From AP-15 sp963814865 (GTDB lineage: Bacteria; Pseudomonadota; Alphaproteobacteria; ATCC43930; CGMCC-115725): a stretch of 64,000 bases of DNA. The notes below the pieces were generated by a model that saw only the letters and a list, made by a program, of their open reading frames with translations, ran no database searches and had not been told where the DNA came from. The stretch covers positions 372,001 through 436,000 of the forward strand of contig CAWFEN010000010.1 of assembly GCA_963814865.1 (NCBI GenBank), read 5' to 3'. Positions 24,715-33,130 of this stretch are shown here, one piece after another (position 1 is the first letter of the stretch; every line of letters starts with the position of its first letter). A program made the translations under genes and the position numbers.

Positions 24715-26007
24715 GTGAGCGTATTGTTGGGGGCGATCGCCGACGATTTCACCGGCGCCACCGATCTGTGCAACACCCTGGTGCGGCGCGGCATGCGCAC
24801 CGTGCAACTGATCGATGTGCCGGCGCCGGAACGCGCGGTTCCCGATGCCGAGGCGGTGGTCGTCGCGCTGAAGAGCCGCACGATCCCGGCGGCGCAGGCG
24901 ATCGACAGGAGTCTTGCCGCTCTCGCCTGGCTGCAGCGCGCCGGGGCGCGGCAGATCCTGTTCAAATACTGCTCGACCTTCAATTCGACCGATGCCGGCA
25001 ATATCGGACCGGTCGCCGAAGCCTTGATGGCCGCACTCGACACCGACTTCACCCTGTTCTGTCCGGCTTTTCCCGAAGCGGGACGGACGATCTACCGCGG
25101 CTATCTGTTCGTCGGCGACGTATTGCTGTCCGAATTGGGGATGCGCGACCATCCGCTGACGCCGATGCGCGACCCGAGCCTGGTGCGGGTGCTGCAGCGG
25201 CAGAGCCGCGGCCGCGTCGGGCTGGTGCCGCAGGCCACGGTCGCGGGCGGCGCCGCGGCCATCCGCGACGCCTTTGCGGCGCTGCGCGAGGACGGCTTCT
25301 CCCATGCCATCGTCGATGCGATCGAGGACCGCGATCTCGAAGCGATCGGCGAGGCGGCGGCCGATTTCGCGCTGATCACCGGCGGTTCCGGCATCGCCCT
25401 CGGCCTGCCGGCGAATTTCCGCCGCCACGGCCTGCTCGGCGACAGCGCCGCCGCCGACAGCCTGCCCCCGATCTCCGGCCCGGCCGCGGTGTTGTCGGGC
25501 TCGTGCTCGACCGCGACCCTGGCGCAGGTGGCCTATATGCGCGGACGGGCACCGGCCTTCACGATCGACCCGATCGCCGCCGCGAGCGACGATGTCGCGC
25601 AGCAGGCGCTCGCCTGGGCCAGGCCGCTGCTCGGCGACCGGCCGATCCTGATCTCGGCGACCGCACCGCCGGAGCAGGTCGCCGAGGCGCAGCGGCGGCT
25701 CGGTCGCGACCGCGCCGGGGCGCTTGTCGAGGAGACGCTCGCCGCCATCGCCCGCGGCCTCGTGGATGCCGGGGTGCGGCGGCTGGTCGTGGCCGGCGGC
25801 GAGACCGCGGGGGCGGTGGTGCAGGCGCTCGGCGTCACCGGATTGCGCATCGGGCGGCAGATCGATCCCGGCGTGCCGTGGACGGCAAGTCTTCCCGGCA
25901 ACCCCGGCGAGCCGGCCTTGGCGCTGGCTCTCAAATCCGGCAATTTCGGCGCGCCCGACTTTTTCCTGCGCGCCTTTTCGGTCCTGTCCGAAGGAGCGAG
26001 GCCATGA
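24715..26007 (+). CDS. otnK: 3-oxo-tetronate kinase (four-carbon acid sugar kinase, former DUF1537)
   Basis: A 430-residue kinase of the four-carbon acid sugar kinase family. The N-terminal domain begins LLGAIADDFTGATDLCNTLV and has KYCSTFNSTDAGNIGP and PAFPEAGRTIYRGY, the substrate-binding blocks; the C-terminal nucleotide-binding domain shows VLSGSCSTATLAQ, VVAGGETAGAVVQALG and PGNPGEPALALALKSGNFG. It phosphorylates 3-keto-tetronate at C4. The start is GTG 24715 with GGGAGG six bases upstream; the longer frame to 24607 has no support. It overlaps otnC by four bases. Confidence 0.92.
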   Translation: MSVLLGAIADDFTGATDLCNTLVRRGMRTVQLIDVPAPERAVPDAEAVVVALKSRTIPAAQAIDRSLAALAWLQRAGARQILFKYCSTFNSTDAGNIGPVAEALMAALDTDFTLFCPAFPEAGRTIYRGYLFVGDVLLSELGMRDHPLTPMRDPSLVRVLQRQSRGRVGLVPQATVAGGAAAIRDAFAALREDGFSHAIVDAIEDRDLEAIGEAAADFALITGGSGIALGLPANFRRHGLLGDSAAADSLPPISGPAAVLSGSCSTATLAQVAYMRGRAPAFTIDPIAAASDDVAQQALAWARPLLGDRPILISATAPPEQVAEAQRRLGRDRAGALVEETLAAIARGLVDAGVRRLVVAGGETAGAVVQALGVTGLRIGRQIDPGVPWTASLPGNPGEPALALALKSGNFGAPDFFLRAFSVLSEGARP

Positions 26008-26624
26008 GCGATGCGCAACAGCGCGAGGCGATCTGCACGATCGGCGCCTCGATTTTCAGTCGCGGGCTGACCGCCGGGTCGTCGGGCAACATCAGCCTGC
26101 GAACGGATGACGGCTGGCTGATGACCCCGACCAACGCCTCGCTCGGCCGTCTCGACCCGGCGCGGCTGTCGAAGCTCGATGATGACGGGCGGCTGGTCTC
26201 GGGCGACCCGCCGACCAAGGAGAGCTTTCTGCACCGCGTCATGTACGAGGAACGCGCCGGCACCGGTGCGGTCGTGCATCTGCATTCGACGCATTCGGTC
26301 GCGGTATCGTGCCTCGCCGAGATCGACCCCGCCGACGTATTGCCGCCGATCACCGCCTATTACGTGATGCGGGTCGGCAGGCTGCCGCTCGTCCCCTATT
26401 TCAAGCCCGGCGACCTGGCGCTCGCCGAAGCGGTGCGCGGCTTTGCCGGCAAGCACCACGCCGTCCTGCTCGCCAATCACGGTCCCGTCGTCGCCGGATC
26501 GAGCCTCGACGCCGCCGTCAACGCGATCGAGGAACTGGAAGAGACCGCGAAACTCTATCTGCTGCTGTACGGCGCCAAGACCCGCTTTCTGACGCCCGCA
26601 CAGGTACGGGAGCTGCAAGGATGA
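26004..26624 (+). CDS. otnC: 3-oxo-tetronate 4-phosphate decarboxylase (class II aldolase/adducin family)
   Basis: A 206-residue class II aldolase-family protein. GLTAGSSGNISLR, PTNASLGRLDP, the catalytic Glu73 of TKES, metal ligands His92 and His94 (VVHLHSTHS) and His159 (LANHGPVV) are all in place. OtnC decarboxylates 3-keto-tetronate 4-phosphate to dihydroxyacetone phosphate and CO2. The start overlaps the otnK stop (ATGA), and its own stop overlaps the start of the next gene in the same way, so the three genes are translationally coupled. Confidence 0.92.
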   Translation: MSDAQQREAICTIGASIFSRGLTAGSSGNISLRTDDGWLMTPTNASLGRLDPARLSKLDDDGRLVSGDPPTKESFLHRVMYEERAGTGAVVHLHSTHSVAVSCLAEIDPADVLPPITAYYVMRVGRLPLVPYFKPGDLALAEAVRGFAGKHHAVLLANHGPVVAGSSLDAAVNAIEELEETAKLYLLLYGAKTRFLTPAQVRELQG

Positions 26625-27883
26625 CCAGGAGCGGACGAGCGCTCTGCGCCGTTGCGGCGGGCCTGCTGTTGTGGACCGCCTCGCTGGCGCGCGCCGCCGA
26701 GCCGATCAAGATCGGGCTCAGCATGGAAGTGACCGGGCCGCTCGCCGTCGTCGGCAAAACCGGCCTGTTGGCGATGCAGATCTGGCAGGACGACGTCAAC
26801 GCCAAGGGCGGGCTGCTGGGCCGGCCGGTCAGGCTCGTCTATTACGACGACCAGAGCAACTCGTCGCTGGTGCCCGGGATCTACACGAAGCTGATCGACA
26901 TCGACAAGGTCGACCTGCTGATCTCGAGCTACGGCACCAATCTCGTGGTGCCGGCATTGCCGGTGGTGATCTCGCACAAGCGGCTGTTCTTCGGGCTGTT
27001 CGCGCTCGACGCCAACGGCCAGTTTCACTATCCGAAATATTTCTCGATGCTGACTTTCGGGCCGGAGCCGCTGAAGACATTTTCCAAGGGCTATTTCGAC
27101 CTGGCGATGGCGCAGACGCCAAAGCCGAAGACGATCGCGATCGTCGCCGCCGATGCGGAATTCGCCAAGAAGGCCTCCGACGGCGCGCGCGACAACGCCA
27201 AGGCCGCCGGGCTGCGGATCGTCTATGACCGCAGCTACCCGCCGACGACGGTCGACTACACGCCGATCGTCCGCGCCGTGCAGGCGGCCAGCCCCGACAT
27301 CGTCTATGTCGCTTCCTACCCGCCCGACACCGTCGGCATCCTGCACGCGGTCAACGAGATCGGGCTCAAGACCAACATGCTCGGCGGCGCTTTTGTCGGG
27401 CTGCCGGCCGCCGCGCTCAAAACCCAGCTCGGCCCGCAGATGAACGGCATCGTCAATGTCGAATTGTGGGAGCCGGTGCCGACGATGCAGAACCCGGCGG
27501 AATTCCCCGGCATCATGGAATTCCTGAAGAAATACCAGGCGAAGGCCAAGGCCGCCGGGGTCGATCCGCTCGGCTATTTCCTGCCGCCCTTCGCCTATGC
27601 CGAACTCCAGATCCTCGGCGATGCGGTCGAGGCGACGAAGAGCCTCGACGACGACAAGCTCGCCCAATACATGCACACCCACAGCTTCAAGACGATCGTC
27701 GGCGACATCGCCTTCGGCAAGGACGGCGAATGGACCGAGGGACGGCCGATCTGGGTGCAGTATCACGGCATCACGGGCCATGATCTCGAACAGTTCGAGA
27801 AGCCCTCGACCGTCACCATCCTGTTGCCCGTGAAATACAAGACCGGCAATCTGATCTACCCTTACCTCGACGCGCGGAAATAG
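26621..27883 (+). CDS. ABC transporter substrate-binding protein (branched-chain amino acid type)
   Basis: A 420-residue periplasmic binding protein of the Peripla_BP_6 (LivJ-like) type. A Sec signal peptide (ALCAVAAGLLLWTASLARAA) is followed by PIKIGLSMEVTGPLAVVGKTG, the typical first lobe strand, and YYDDQSN, SSYGTNL and DIVYVASYPPDTVGIL further on. The start ATG 26621 overlaps the otnC stop by four bases, so it belongs to the acid-sugar operon and is a good candidate to bind tetronates or related acids. No permease or ATPase genes follow; it must use a transporter encoded elsewhere, or act as a sensor. Confidence 0.88.
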   Translation: MTRSGRALCAVAAGLLLWTASLARAAEPIKIGLSMEVTGPLAVVGKTGLLAMQIWQDDVNAKGGLLGRPVRLVYYDDQSNSSLVPGIYTKLIDIDKVDLLISSYGTNLVVPALPVVISHKRLFFGLFALDANGQFHYPKYFSMLTFGPEPLKTFSKGYFDLAMAQTPKPKTIAIVAADAEFAKKASDGARDNAKAAGLRIVYDRSYPPTTVDYTPIVRAVQAASPDIVYVASYPPDTVGILHAVNEIGLKTNMLGGAFVGLPAAALKTQLGPQMNGIVNVELWEPVPTMQNPAEFPGIMEFLKKYQAKAKAAGVDPLGYFLPPFAYAELQILGDAVEATKSLDDDKLAQYMHTHSFKTIVGDIAFGKDGEWTEGRPIWVQYHGITGHDLEQFEKPSTVTILLPVKYKTGNLIYPYLDARK

Positions 27884-27906
27884 CCGGCGGGTGCTGCGGC
27901 GGGCGG

Positions 27907-29455
27907 TCATGGCGGTTTGTGCAGCCGGCGGCCGAGGAAGAGCGGCACCGTCATCGCCGGGCGGCCGGCGTGCAGCACCGTCGCCGGTGCGAGCGGCTCG
28001 ATCGTGTCGAATTGCGACCCGAATTGCGCGGTGATCCCGGCGAGCGTATCGCGCGGGGCGACGATCAGCACATCGGCGCCGGCGTAATTCCGCGCGGGCG
28101 CGGTCACCCCATATTGCCGCGGGTCGGGGCCGAGACAGATGACCGGAAGCCGGCCGCCGAGCGCATAATCGATCTTGCCCGCGTCGTGCCAGCGGATCGC
28201 CGCGACCACCAGCCCCGGCCGGTCGAGCAGGCCGCGCTCGGCGAATTGCGTGCGCAGCGAGGTCCAATCGACGGCGTCGAGCGCGGGGTCCCGGCCGGGC
28301 CGGAAGTCGCCGATCACGGCCGGCAGCCAGTCGGCGCGGACATCGCTCGCGACCAGGACCATGCCGAGAAGGACGAGGGCGGCGCTGGCGGCGAACCACC
28401 TCCGGACGGGCCGGCCGGCCCGCTCGTAGCGGGCCAGCGGCCTCGCCGAGCAGGGGCAGCAGCAGCAGATAGCCCGGTGCCGCCCAGTGGAAGAGAACGC
28501 GGCTCCACAGCGAGATCACGGTAAAGAACACGATCGGCGGCGCCGCGAGGCAGACGAGCAGCCAGCGCCGGGGGTCGCGGGGCCCGCGCCGCAGCGCGTC
28601 CCAGCCGCAGATCATCAACGGCACCCAGAGCCAGGGGAGGAGAAACAGCGCCGCCCCGGCGAGCGTCGAAACCGGGCCGAACAGGTCGAAACGGCCTTCC
28701 GCCCGCCCGCCCTGGAACAACAGCGAGATCCAGCCGTGCCGGGCATTCCAGATCAGCACCGGCAGGAAGACGGTGATGGCGGTGCAGCCGGCGGCGTAAG
28801 GATGCGGGCGGCGCAGCCAGCGGCGGCCGGCGGGTTCGCTCAGCAGAAAGACGATCGCCCCGAGGATGGTCAAGGCCGCCGAATATTTCGACAGCAGCGC
28901 GAGACCGGCGCAGATCCCGGCGGCGAGCCACCAGGCCCAGGCCGCCCGGCCCGCGGCCGGCAGTGCTGTGACGAGGCACAGCGCGGCACCGAGCAATGCC
29001 GCGATCAGCGGGCCGTCCGGCAGGACCCAGCTGCCGGTGGTGACTCCGAAAACCGGGGCGAGGTTCAGCGCCGCCGCCGCCCACAGCCCGGCGCGCGCGC
29101 CGAACAGCGCCGCGGTCAGGCGGTACATCAGGAAGGCGGTCAGCGCGAAAAGGGCGATGAAGGGCAGCCGCACGATGATTGCGCTGTCGCTGCCGGCGAG
29201 ATGTGCCGCGCCCCAGGCCAGCCACCACGCAATTGGCGGATGGTCGAAATAGCTGAGCTGCAGCCGCCGCCCGGCCGCCACCATGTAGCTCTCGTCGATG
29301 CCGAGGCCGAGCGACCAGGCAAAGGCGAGCCTGGCGAGGAACGTGCCCGCGATCAGCAGCACAAGGCCGCCCGCCGGCGTCCGCAGCCAGGCCGCCGCCG
29401 CGCGCCAACCCGTCGCGAGCTGCGAGACCGGGACGATGCCCAGGCGAGCCGCCAT
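27907..29455 (-). pseudogene. Glycosyltransferase family 39 (ArnT/PMT-like), one frameshift
   Basis: The N-terminal two thirds (29455 down to about 28440) encode a GT39-like membrane glycosyltransferase: acidic pair in GIDESYM, FDHPPIAWWLAW, many helices, and a late AAPGYLLLLPLLGEA. At about 28438-28443 the frame breaks: reading GAGGCCGCTGG with one base fewer restores LARYERAGRPVRRWFAASAA and runs to a stop at 27907 (VASDVRADWLP, then a periplasmic C-terminal domain ending RRLHKPP). The total would be about 515 residues. Reading through without the correction gives an artificial 966-residue frame over the SBP gene. It would transfer sugars from lipid carriers to an envelope acceptor. A single-base assembly error is as likely as a true mutation. 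Confidence 0.75.
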
Positions 29456-29477
29456 CCGGAGCGGAGCCGGGCTGACC

Positions 29478-30269
29478 TTATCGGGGGCGAAAATATTCCT
29501 CGTAAGGCGTGTCGTTCTTGACCAGCACGCCGCCGTCCACGGTCAGCGCCACGCCGGTGATCATGCGCGCCGCGTCGCCCGCCAGGAACAGGATCGGGTC
29601 GGCGATGTCTTCGGGCTCGCACATGCGGCCCAACGGGATCTTTTGCGCGCGGGCGGCCCGGCTGTCCTCGGTCGGCATCGCGCCGCCAAAGGCGGTTGCG
29701 GTAGGGCCGGGGCAGACCGCGTTGACGCGGATATGGTCGGGCGCCAGCTCATAGGCGGCGTGGCGGGTCAATCCCAGGAGACCGGCTTTCGAGGCGCTGT
29801 AATTCGCCGTGCCGCCGAACGAAATCCGCTGCCCGGCGATCGATGCGACATTGACGATGGCACCGCCGCCGCGCGCCCGCAGATGCGGCAGGACCGCCCG
29901 GATGCCGTTGAACGCGCCGGTCAAATTGACGGCGATGACGCGGTCCCAATCCTCGGCGCCCATCTCGCCGATCATCCGCCGCACCGTCACGCCGGCGCCG
30001 TTGACCAGGATGTCGATGCCGCCCGCGGCTTCGGTGATCCCCGCAGCAAGACGGGCGAAGCCCTCGCGGTCGCCGACATCGAGGCCGAACGCTTCGGCCT
30101 TGCCGCCGCCCCCGGTGATCCCGGCCGCGACCCGTTCAGCCGCCTCGGCGTTGCGATCGAGCACCGCTACGCGGGCACCGGCCATGGCGAACGCGCGGCA
30201 CGTCGCAGCGCCGATCCCGCTGCCGCCGCCGGTGACCAAGGCCACTTTTCCTGCGAAATCGTCATTCAT
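29478..30269 (-). CDS. Short-chain dehydrogenase/reductase (classical SDR)
   Basis: A 263-residue SDR with cofactor loop TGGGSGIG, acidic LDRNAEAA after beta-2 (NAD preference), NGAG in place of the usual NNAG, NVASIAG with the catalytic Ser, YSASKAGLLG and CPGPTATAF. ATG 30269 is chosen for GGAGG six bases upstream. It lies 22 bp before the glycosyltransferase start and 42 bp after the sulfatase stop, on the same strand as both. The substrate is not evident; the protein resembles the 3-oxoacyl-ACP reductase/cyclohexanol-type SDRs. Confidence 0.9.
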   Translation of the reverse strand: MNDDFAGKVALVTGGGSGIGAATCRAFAMAGARVAVLDRNAEAAERVAAGITGGGGKAEAFGLDVGDREGFARLAAGITEAAGGIDILVNGAGVTVRRMIGEMGAEDWDRVIAVNLTGAFNGIRAVLPHLRARGGGAIVNVASIAGQRISFGGTANYSASKAGLLGLTRHAAYELAPDHIRVNAVCPGPTATAFGGAMPTEDSRAARAQKIPLGRMCEPEDIADPILFLAGDAARMITGVALTVDGGVLVKNDTPYEEYFRPR

Positions 30270-30311
30270 CGCACCCTCCTGCAACGGCTCGGCGGAATCT
30301 ACAGCCGATAG

Positions 30312-31616
30312 CTACCAGAGCATCTCCTGCAGATTAGAAAGCGGCGGAATCATTTTGTCGGGGATGGGCAGCATCCCCCGGTTCCAGTCTTCCCACAGGC
30401 CGCGCAGCTCGTTCAGCAGATCCGGGTATTTGCGGGCCATGTTGCCGCGCTCGCGCGGGTCCCAGCCGATATCGAACAGAAATTCCCTGTCGCTTACCTT
30501 CAGGTATTTCCAGTCGCCCCGGCGGATGGCGCGCTGATTGCGGTTGGCCATCCGCCAGTAGAGTGTGCGCTCGCCGGCCGGCGCCTGCCCGGTCAGCACC
30601 GGCAGCAGATCCCTGCCGTCGAGGGGATGGCCGGCATCGGGCGCGACCTTGGCCGCGGCCAGGCAGGTCGCGGTCAAATCCATGGTAATGCACACTTGGT
30701 CGCTCACCTGGCCCGCTTTGACATGCCCTGGCCGCCAGACGATCTGCGGCACCCGCAGACCGCCCTCCAGCAAATCCCATTTGCGGCCGACGAAGGGCCA
30801 GATATTCGAATACCGCTCGCCGCCATTGTCGCTGGTGAAGACCACCATGGTGTCCTTGCCGGAATGCCGGACCGCGTCGATGACCCGGCCGATCCCGGCA
30901 TCCAGGATCTGCATCATCTCGCCATAGATGCGCGGGCTGCCGCCCTCCATGATTTCCGCCGGATCCGCCTCGCGCTCCCGCGCCGCTGCCTCGATCGAGG
31001 GGGCCGACCACGGCCAGTGCGGGGCGTTGTAATGCAGGCTGAGGAAATACGGCGCGGGTGCCGCGGCGGCGGCTTCGACGTAAGCAAGGGCGCGCTCGCT
31101 CAACAGGTCGGTGACGTAGCCTGCCCGCTCGACCGGCAGTTCGCCTTCCCAAAAATCGGGCTCGCCGCCCTCGCCCCGATGCGTGTAGTAGCCGGTGAAG
31201 CCGCCCATGATGCCGAAGAATTCGTCGTAGCCGCTCTTCAGCGGGCTGTATTTCGGCAGAAATCCGAGATGCCATTTCCCGATCAGCGCGGTCCGATAGC
31301 CGGCCCCGCGCAACAGCGAAGGCAATGTCGGAAAGCCGGGCGGAATGCCCATCTCCGGCTCGTCGCGGTTGGCGCCGCGCAGCGGCTCGACGAGGCCGAG
31401 CTTGAGGCGATACTGGTAGCGCCCGGTGATCATTGCGACCCGCGTGTTGGTGCAGAGCGGGGCGTTGGCATAGGCCTGGGTGAACCGAACCCCTTCGCCG
31501 GCGAGCCGGTCGAGCGCCGGCGTCTTGTAGCCGGTCTGCCCGGTGCAGCCGAGATCGGCATAGCCGCAATCATCGACGACGACAAAGATAATGTTCGGGC
31601 GAACCGGGCTGGTCAT
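30312..31616 (-). CDS. Arylsulfatase-type sulfatase with unusual active-site motif
   Basis: A 434-residue sulfatase family protein: RPNIIFVVVDDCGYADLG with the metal aspartates 15 and 16, TGRYQYR, GKWHLGF, HYNAPHWPW, FTSDNGG and GRKWDLLEGGLRVP follow the S1 sulfatase order. The site that should be converted to formylglycine reads C55-T-N-T-R59 where C/S-x-P/A-x-R is normal. No signal peptide is seen, so the protein is either cytoplasmic or exported by another route. ATG 31616 has GAGGAG upstream. It faces the divergent vapBC pair and is followed by the SDR gene, with which it may form an operon. Confidence 0.85.
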   Translation of the reverse strand: MTSPVRPNIIFVVVDDCGYADLGCTGQTGYKTPALDRLAGEGVRFTQAYANAPLCTNTRVAMITGRYQYRLKLGLVEPLRGANRDEPEMGIPPGFPTLPSLLRGAGYRTALIGKWHLGFLPKYSPLKSGYDEFFGIMGGFTGYYTHRGEGGEPDFWEGELPVERAGYVTDLLSERALAYVEAAAAAPAPYFLSLHYNAPHWPWSAPSIEAAAREREADPAEIMEGGSPRIYGEMMQILDAGIGRVIDAVRHSGKDTMVVFTSDNGGERYSNIWPFVGRKWDLLEGGLRVPQIVWRPGHVKAGQVSDQVCITMDLTATCLAAAKVAPDAGHPLDGRDLLPVLTGQAPAGERTLYWRMANRNQRAIRRGDWKYLKVSDREFLFDIGWDPRERGNMARKYPDLLNELRGLWEDWNRGMLPIPDKMIPPLSNLQEMLW

Positions 31617-31772
31617 GGCGGGCTCCTCGCGCACTGCCCGAACTTTGTGCCCAAACCTGACACCGGGCAAGCTCGCGGCAGCGAGGCAGAGCGGCCGCTG
31701 TTTTGGCGTTGAGCCGCCATGATTTCCGCTAATGTGGGCAGCCATATCGTAAACCCCATATCGAGGGGTCGC

Positions 31773-32018
31773 ATGAAGACAACCGTGGAGATCTCCGATT
31801 CGCTGCTGCGTGAAGTCCGCGAGGTCGCGGCGCGGGAAGGCGTCACCCTGCGAACACTGGTGGAGCGCGGGCTTCATCGCGTCGTCGCCGAGGCAGAGCG
31901 CCGCGTGCCGTTCGAGCTGCGCCGGGCCAGCTTCAAGGGCAAGGGGCGGCAGGCGGAGCTTAGTGAGGCGTCGTGGGACACGCTGCGCGATCTGACCTAC
32001 AAGGATCGCGGTGCGTGA
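31773..32018 (+). CDS. vapB: VapB-type antitoxin
   Basis: An 81-residue antitoxin of the VapB type: the start MKTTVEISDSLLREVREVAA forms a ribbon-helix-helix, continuing with GVTLRTLVERGLHRVVA, and the C-terminal half (FELRRASFKGKGRQAELSEA) would bind the toxin. GAGGGG stands upstream of ATG 31773. It overlaps vapC by four bases (GTGA), the standard arrangement, and would autorepress the pair's promoter, assisted by the toxin. Confidence 0.87.
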   Translation: MKTTVEISDSLLREVREVAAREGVTLRTLVERGLHRVVAEAERRVPFELRRASFKGKGRQAELSEASWDTLRDLTYKDRGA

Positions 32019-32455
32019 TCGCCGTCGATACCAACATTCTCGTCGACGCGCATCGCGAGGATTCGCCGTTTCACGAAGCCGCCTGCGCGCGCGTTGCGGA
32101 GCTGGCCGAAGGGCCGGCGGTCTGGGCCATTCCCTGGCCCTGTGTGCACGAGTTCCTTGCCATTGTAACACACCCGCGCGTCTACGCGCCGCCGACACCG
32201 CTGGCTCGGGCCCTCGATCAAGTGAATGCCTGGCTCGAGTCTCCGACACTGGCGTTGTTGGCGGAGTCGGCAGCGCACTGGCCGACATTGCGCGCGCTGC
32301 TTGCCGGCGGTCGCGTCGCCGGCCCGCTGGTCCATGATGCGCGGGTCGCGGCGCTCTGCCGGCAGCACGGGGTGCGCGAGCTGTGGTCGGCGGACCGCGA
32401 CTTCAGCCGTTTCGCCGGCCTCACGGTGGTCAATCCGTTGGTCGGACGAGGATAG
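32015..32455 (+). CDS. vapC: VapC-type PIN-domain ribonuclease toxin
   Basis: A 146-residue PIN-domain protein whose metal-binding acidic residues are all present: Asp5 in VIAVDTNILVDAHRED, Glu46 in CVHEFLAI, Asp108 in LVHDARVAAL and Asp127 in WSADRDFSRF. VapC toxins cut tRNA or rRNA when the antitoxin is degraded. The start GTG 32015 overlaps the vapB stop. The downstream gene is a decayed cyclase on the opposite strand. The pair is complete, in contrast to the fragment at 24.35 kb. Confidence 0.88.
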   Translation: MIAVDTNILVDAHREDSPFHEAACARVAELAEGPAVWAIPWPCVHEFLAIVTHPRVYAPPTPLARALDQVNAWLESPTLALLAESAAHWPTLRALLAGGRVAGPLVHDARVAALCRQHGVRELWSADRDFSRFAGLTVVNPLVGRG

Positions 32456-32474
32456 AGGTTAGGGACCGCTCACG

Positions 32475-33057
32475 TCAGCTCGTCGAGCAGCGCTTTGGCG
32501 TCCTTCAGATCGGCGGTGTCGAAGCCCTCGGTGAACCAGCCGTAGACCGGGGCGAGAAGATCGCGGGCCTGCTGGCGTTTGCCGGCGGCGCGCCACAGCC
32601 GGGCCAGGCTCGTCGCCGCGCGCAATTCCCAGGACTTTGCCTGCTGCGCGCGGGCAACGGCGATGGCACGCTCGAAATATGCCTGCGCTTTCGCCGCGTC
32701 AGAACTCCGGCGACATCAGCGCGATGTCGCCGGCGGGATTCTTCCTCCCGCCCGACGAGGGCGGTCAGGCCGGCCGTGTGCAGGGCGTCAAAGCGGCTCC
32801 CCACGGCACGCGCCCGCAGCGCCGCCCCCTGCAACGCAGCGCCGTGTGCCTTCAGCCCACGGGCTTGTCCCGTGGGGGCGGTCGTGAGCGTTGGCGCCGC
32901 CTCGACGAGCGCAAGCCCGGCCTGCACCGCGTGCTCGGCGTCATGCTCGGTCCTCGCCCGTCAGGTTCGGCAATACTCCCGCGTCGATCTCGTTCGTGCG
33001 GAAGGCCGGCTCATACTGCTCGAGCCCGAGCTTCCGCAGCCAATCCGCAACATCCAT
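32475..33057 (-). pseudogene. Remnant of a SAM-cyclase-AAA-TPR signalling gene
   Basis: Read from 33057, the product begins MDVADWLRKLGLEQYEPAFR and continues as a SAM domain, then breaks after about 40 residues. In shifted frames follow AVQAGLALVEAAPTL (from the class III cyclase region), VGSRFDALHTAGLTALVGRE (the link to the AAA/ATPase domain) and, at the end, EIR-type TPR pieces: YFERAIAVARAQQAKSWELR and TSLARLWRAAGKRQQARDLL down to a TGA at 32475. These are ordered parts of the very large adenylate/guanylate-cyclase with ATPase and TPR repeats known in many alphaproteobacteria, here shrunk from roughly 3 kb to under 0.6 kb by several deletions. Confidence 0.7.
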
Positions 33058-33130
33058 CGCCGACACGCGCCAGTGATACAGATGATCGCAGTGTCTTATG
33101 CTTTTCGCCGGGATAGCCACAGAGCAGATC

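Noticed and set aside
26555..29455. A 966-codon open frame on the minus strand
   Set aside because: It joins the glycosyltransferase N-terminal part, via the frame break at 28.44 kb, with the antisense of the SBP gene at 26.6-27.9 kb. The real continuation is in another frame and ends at 27907.
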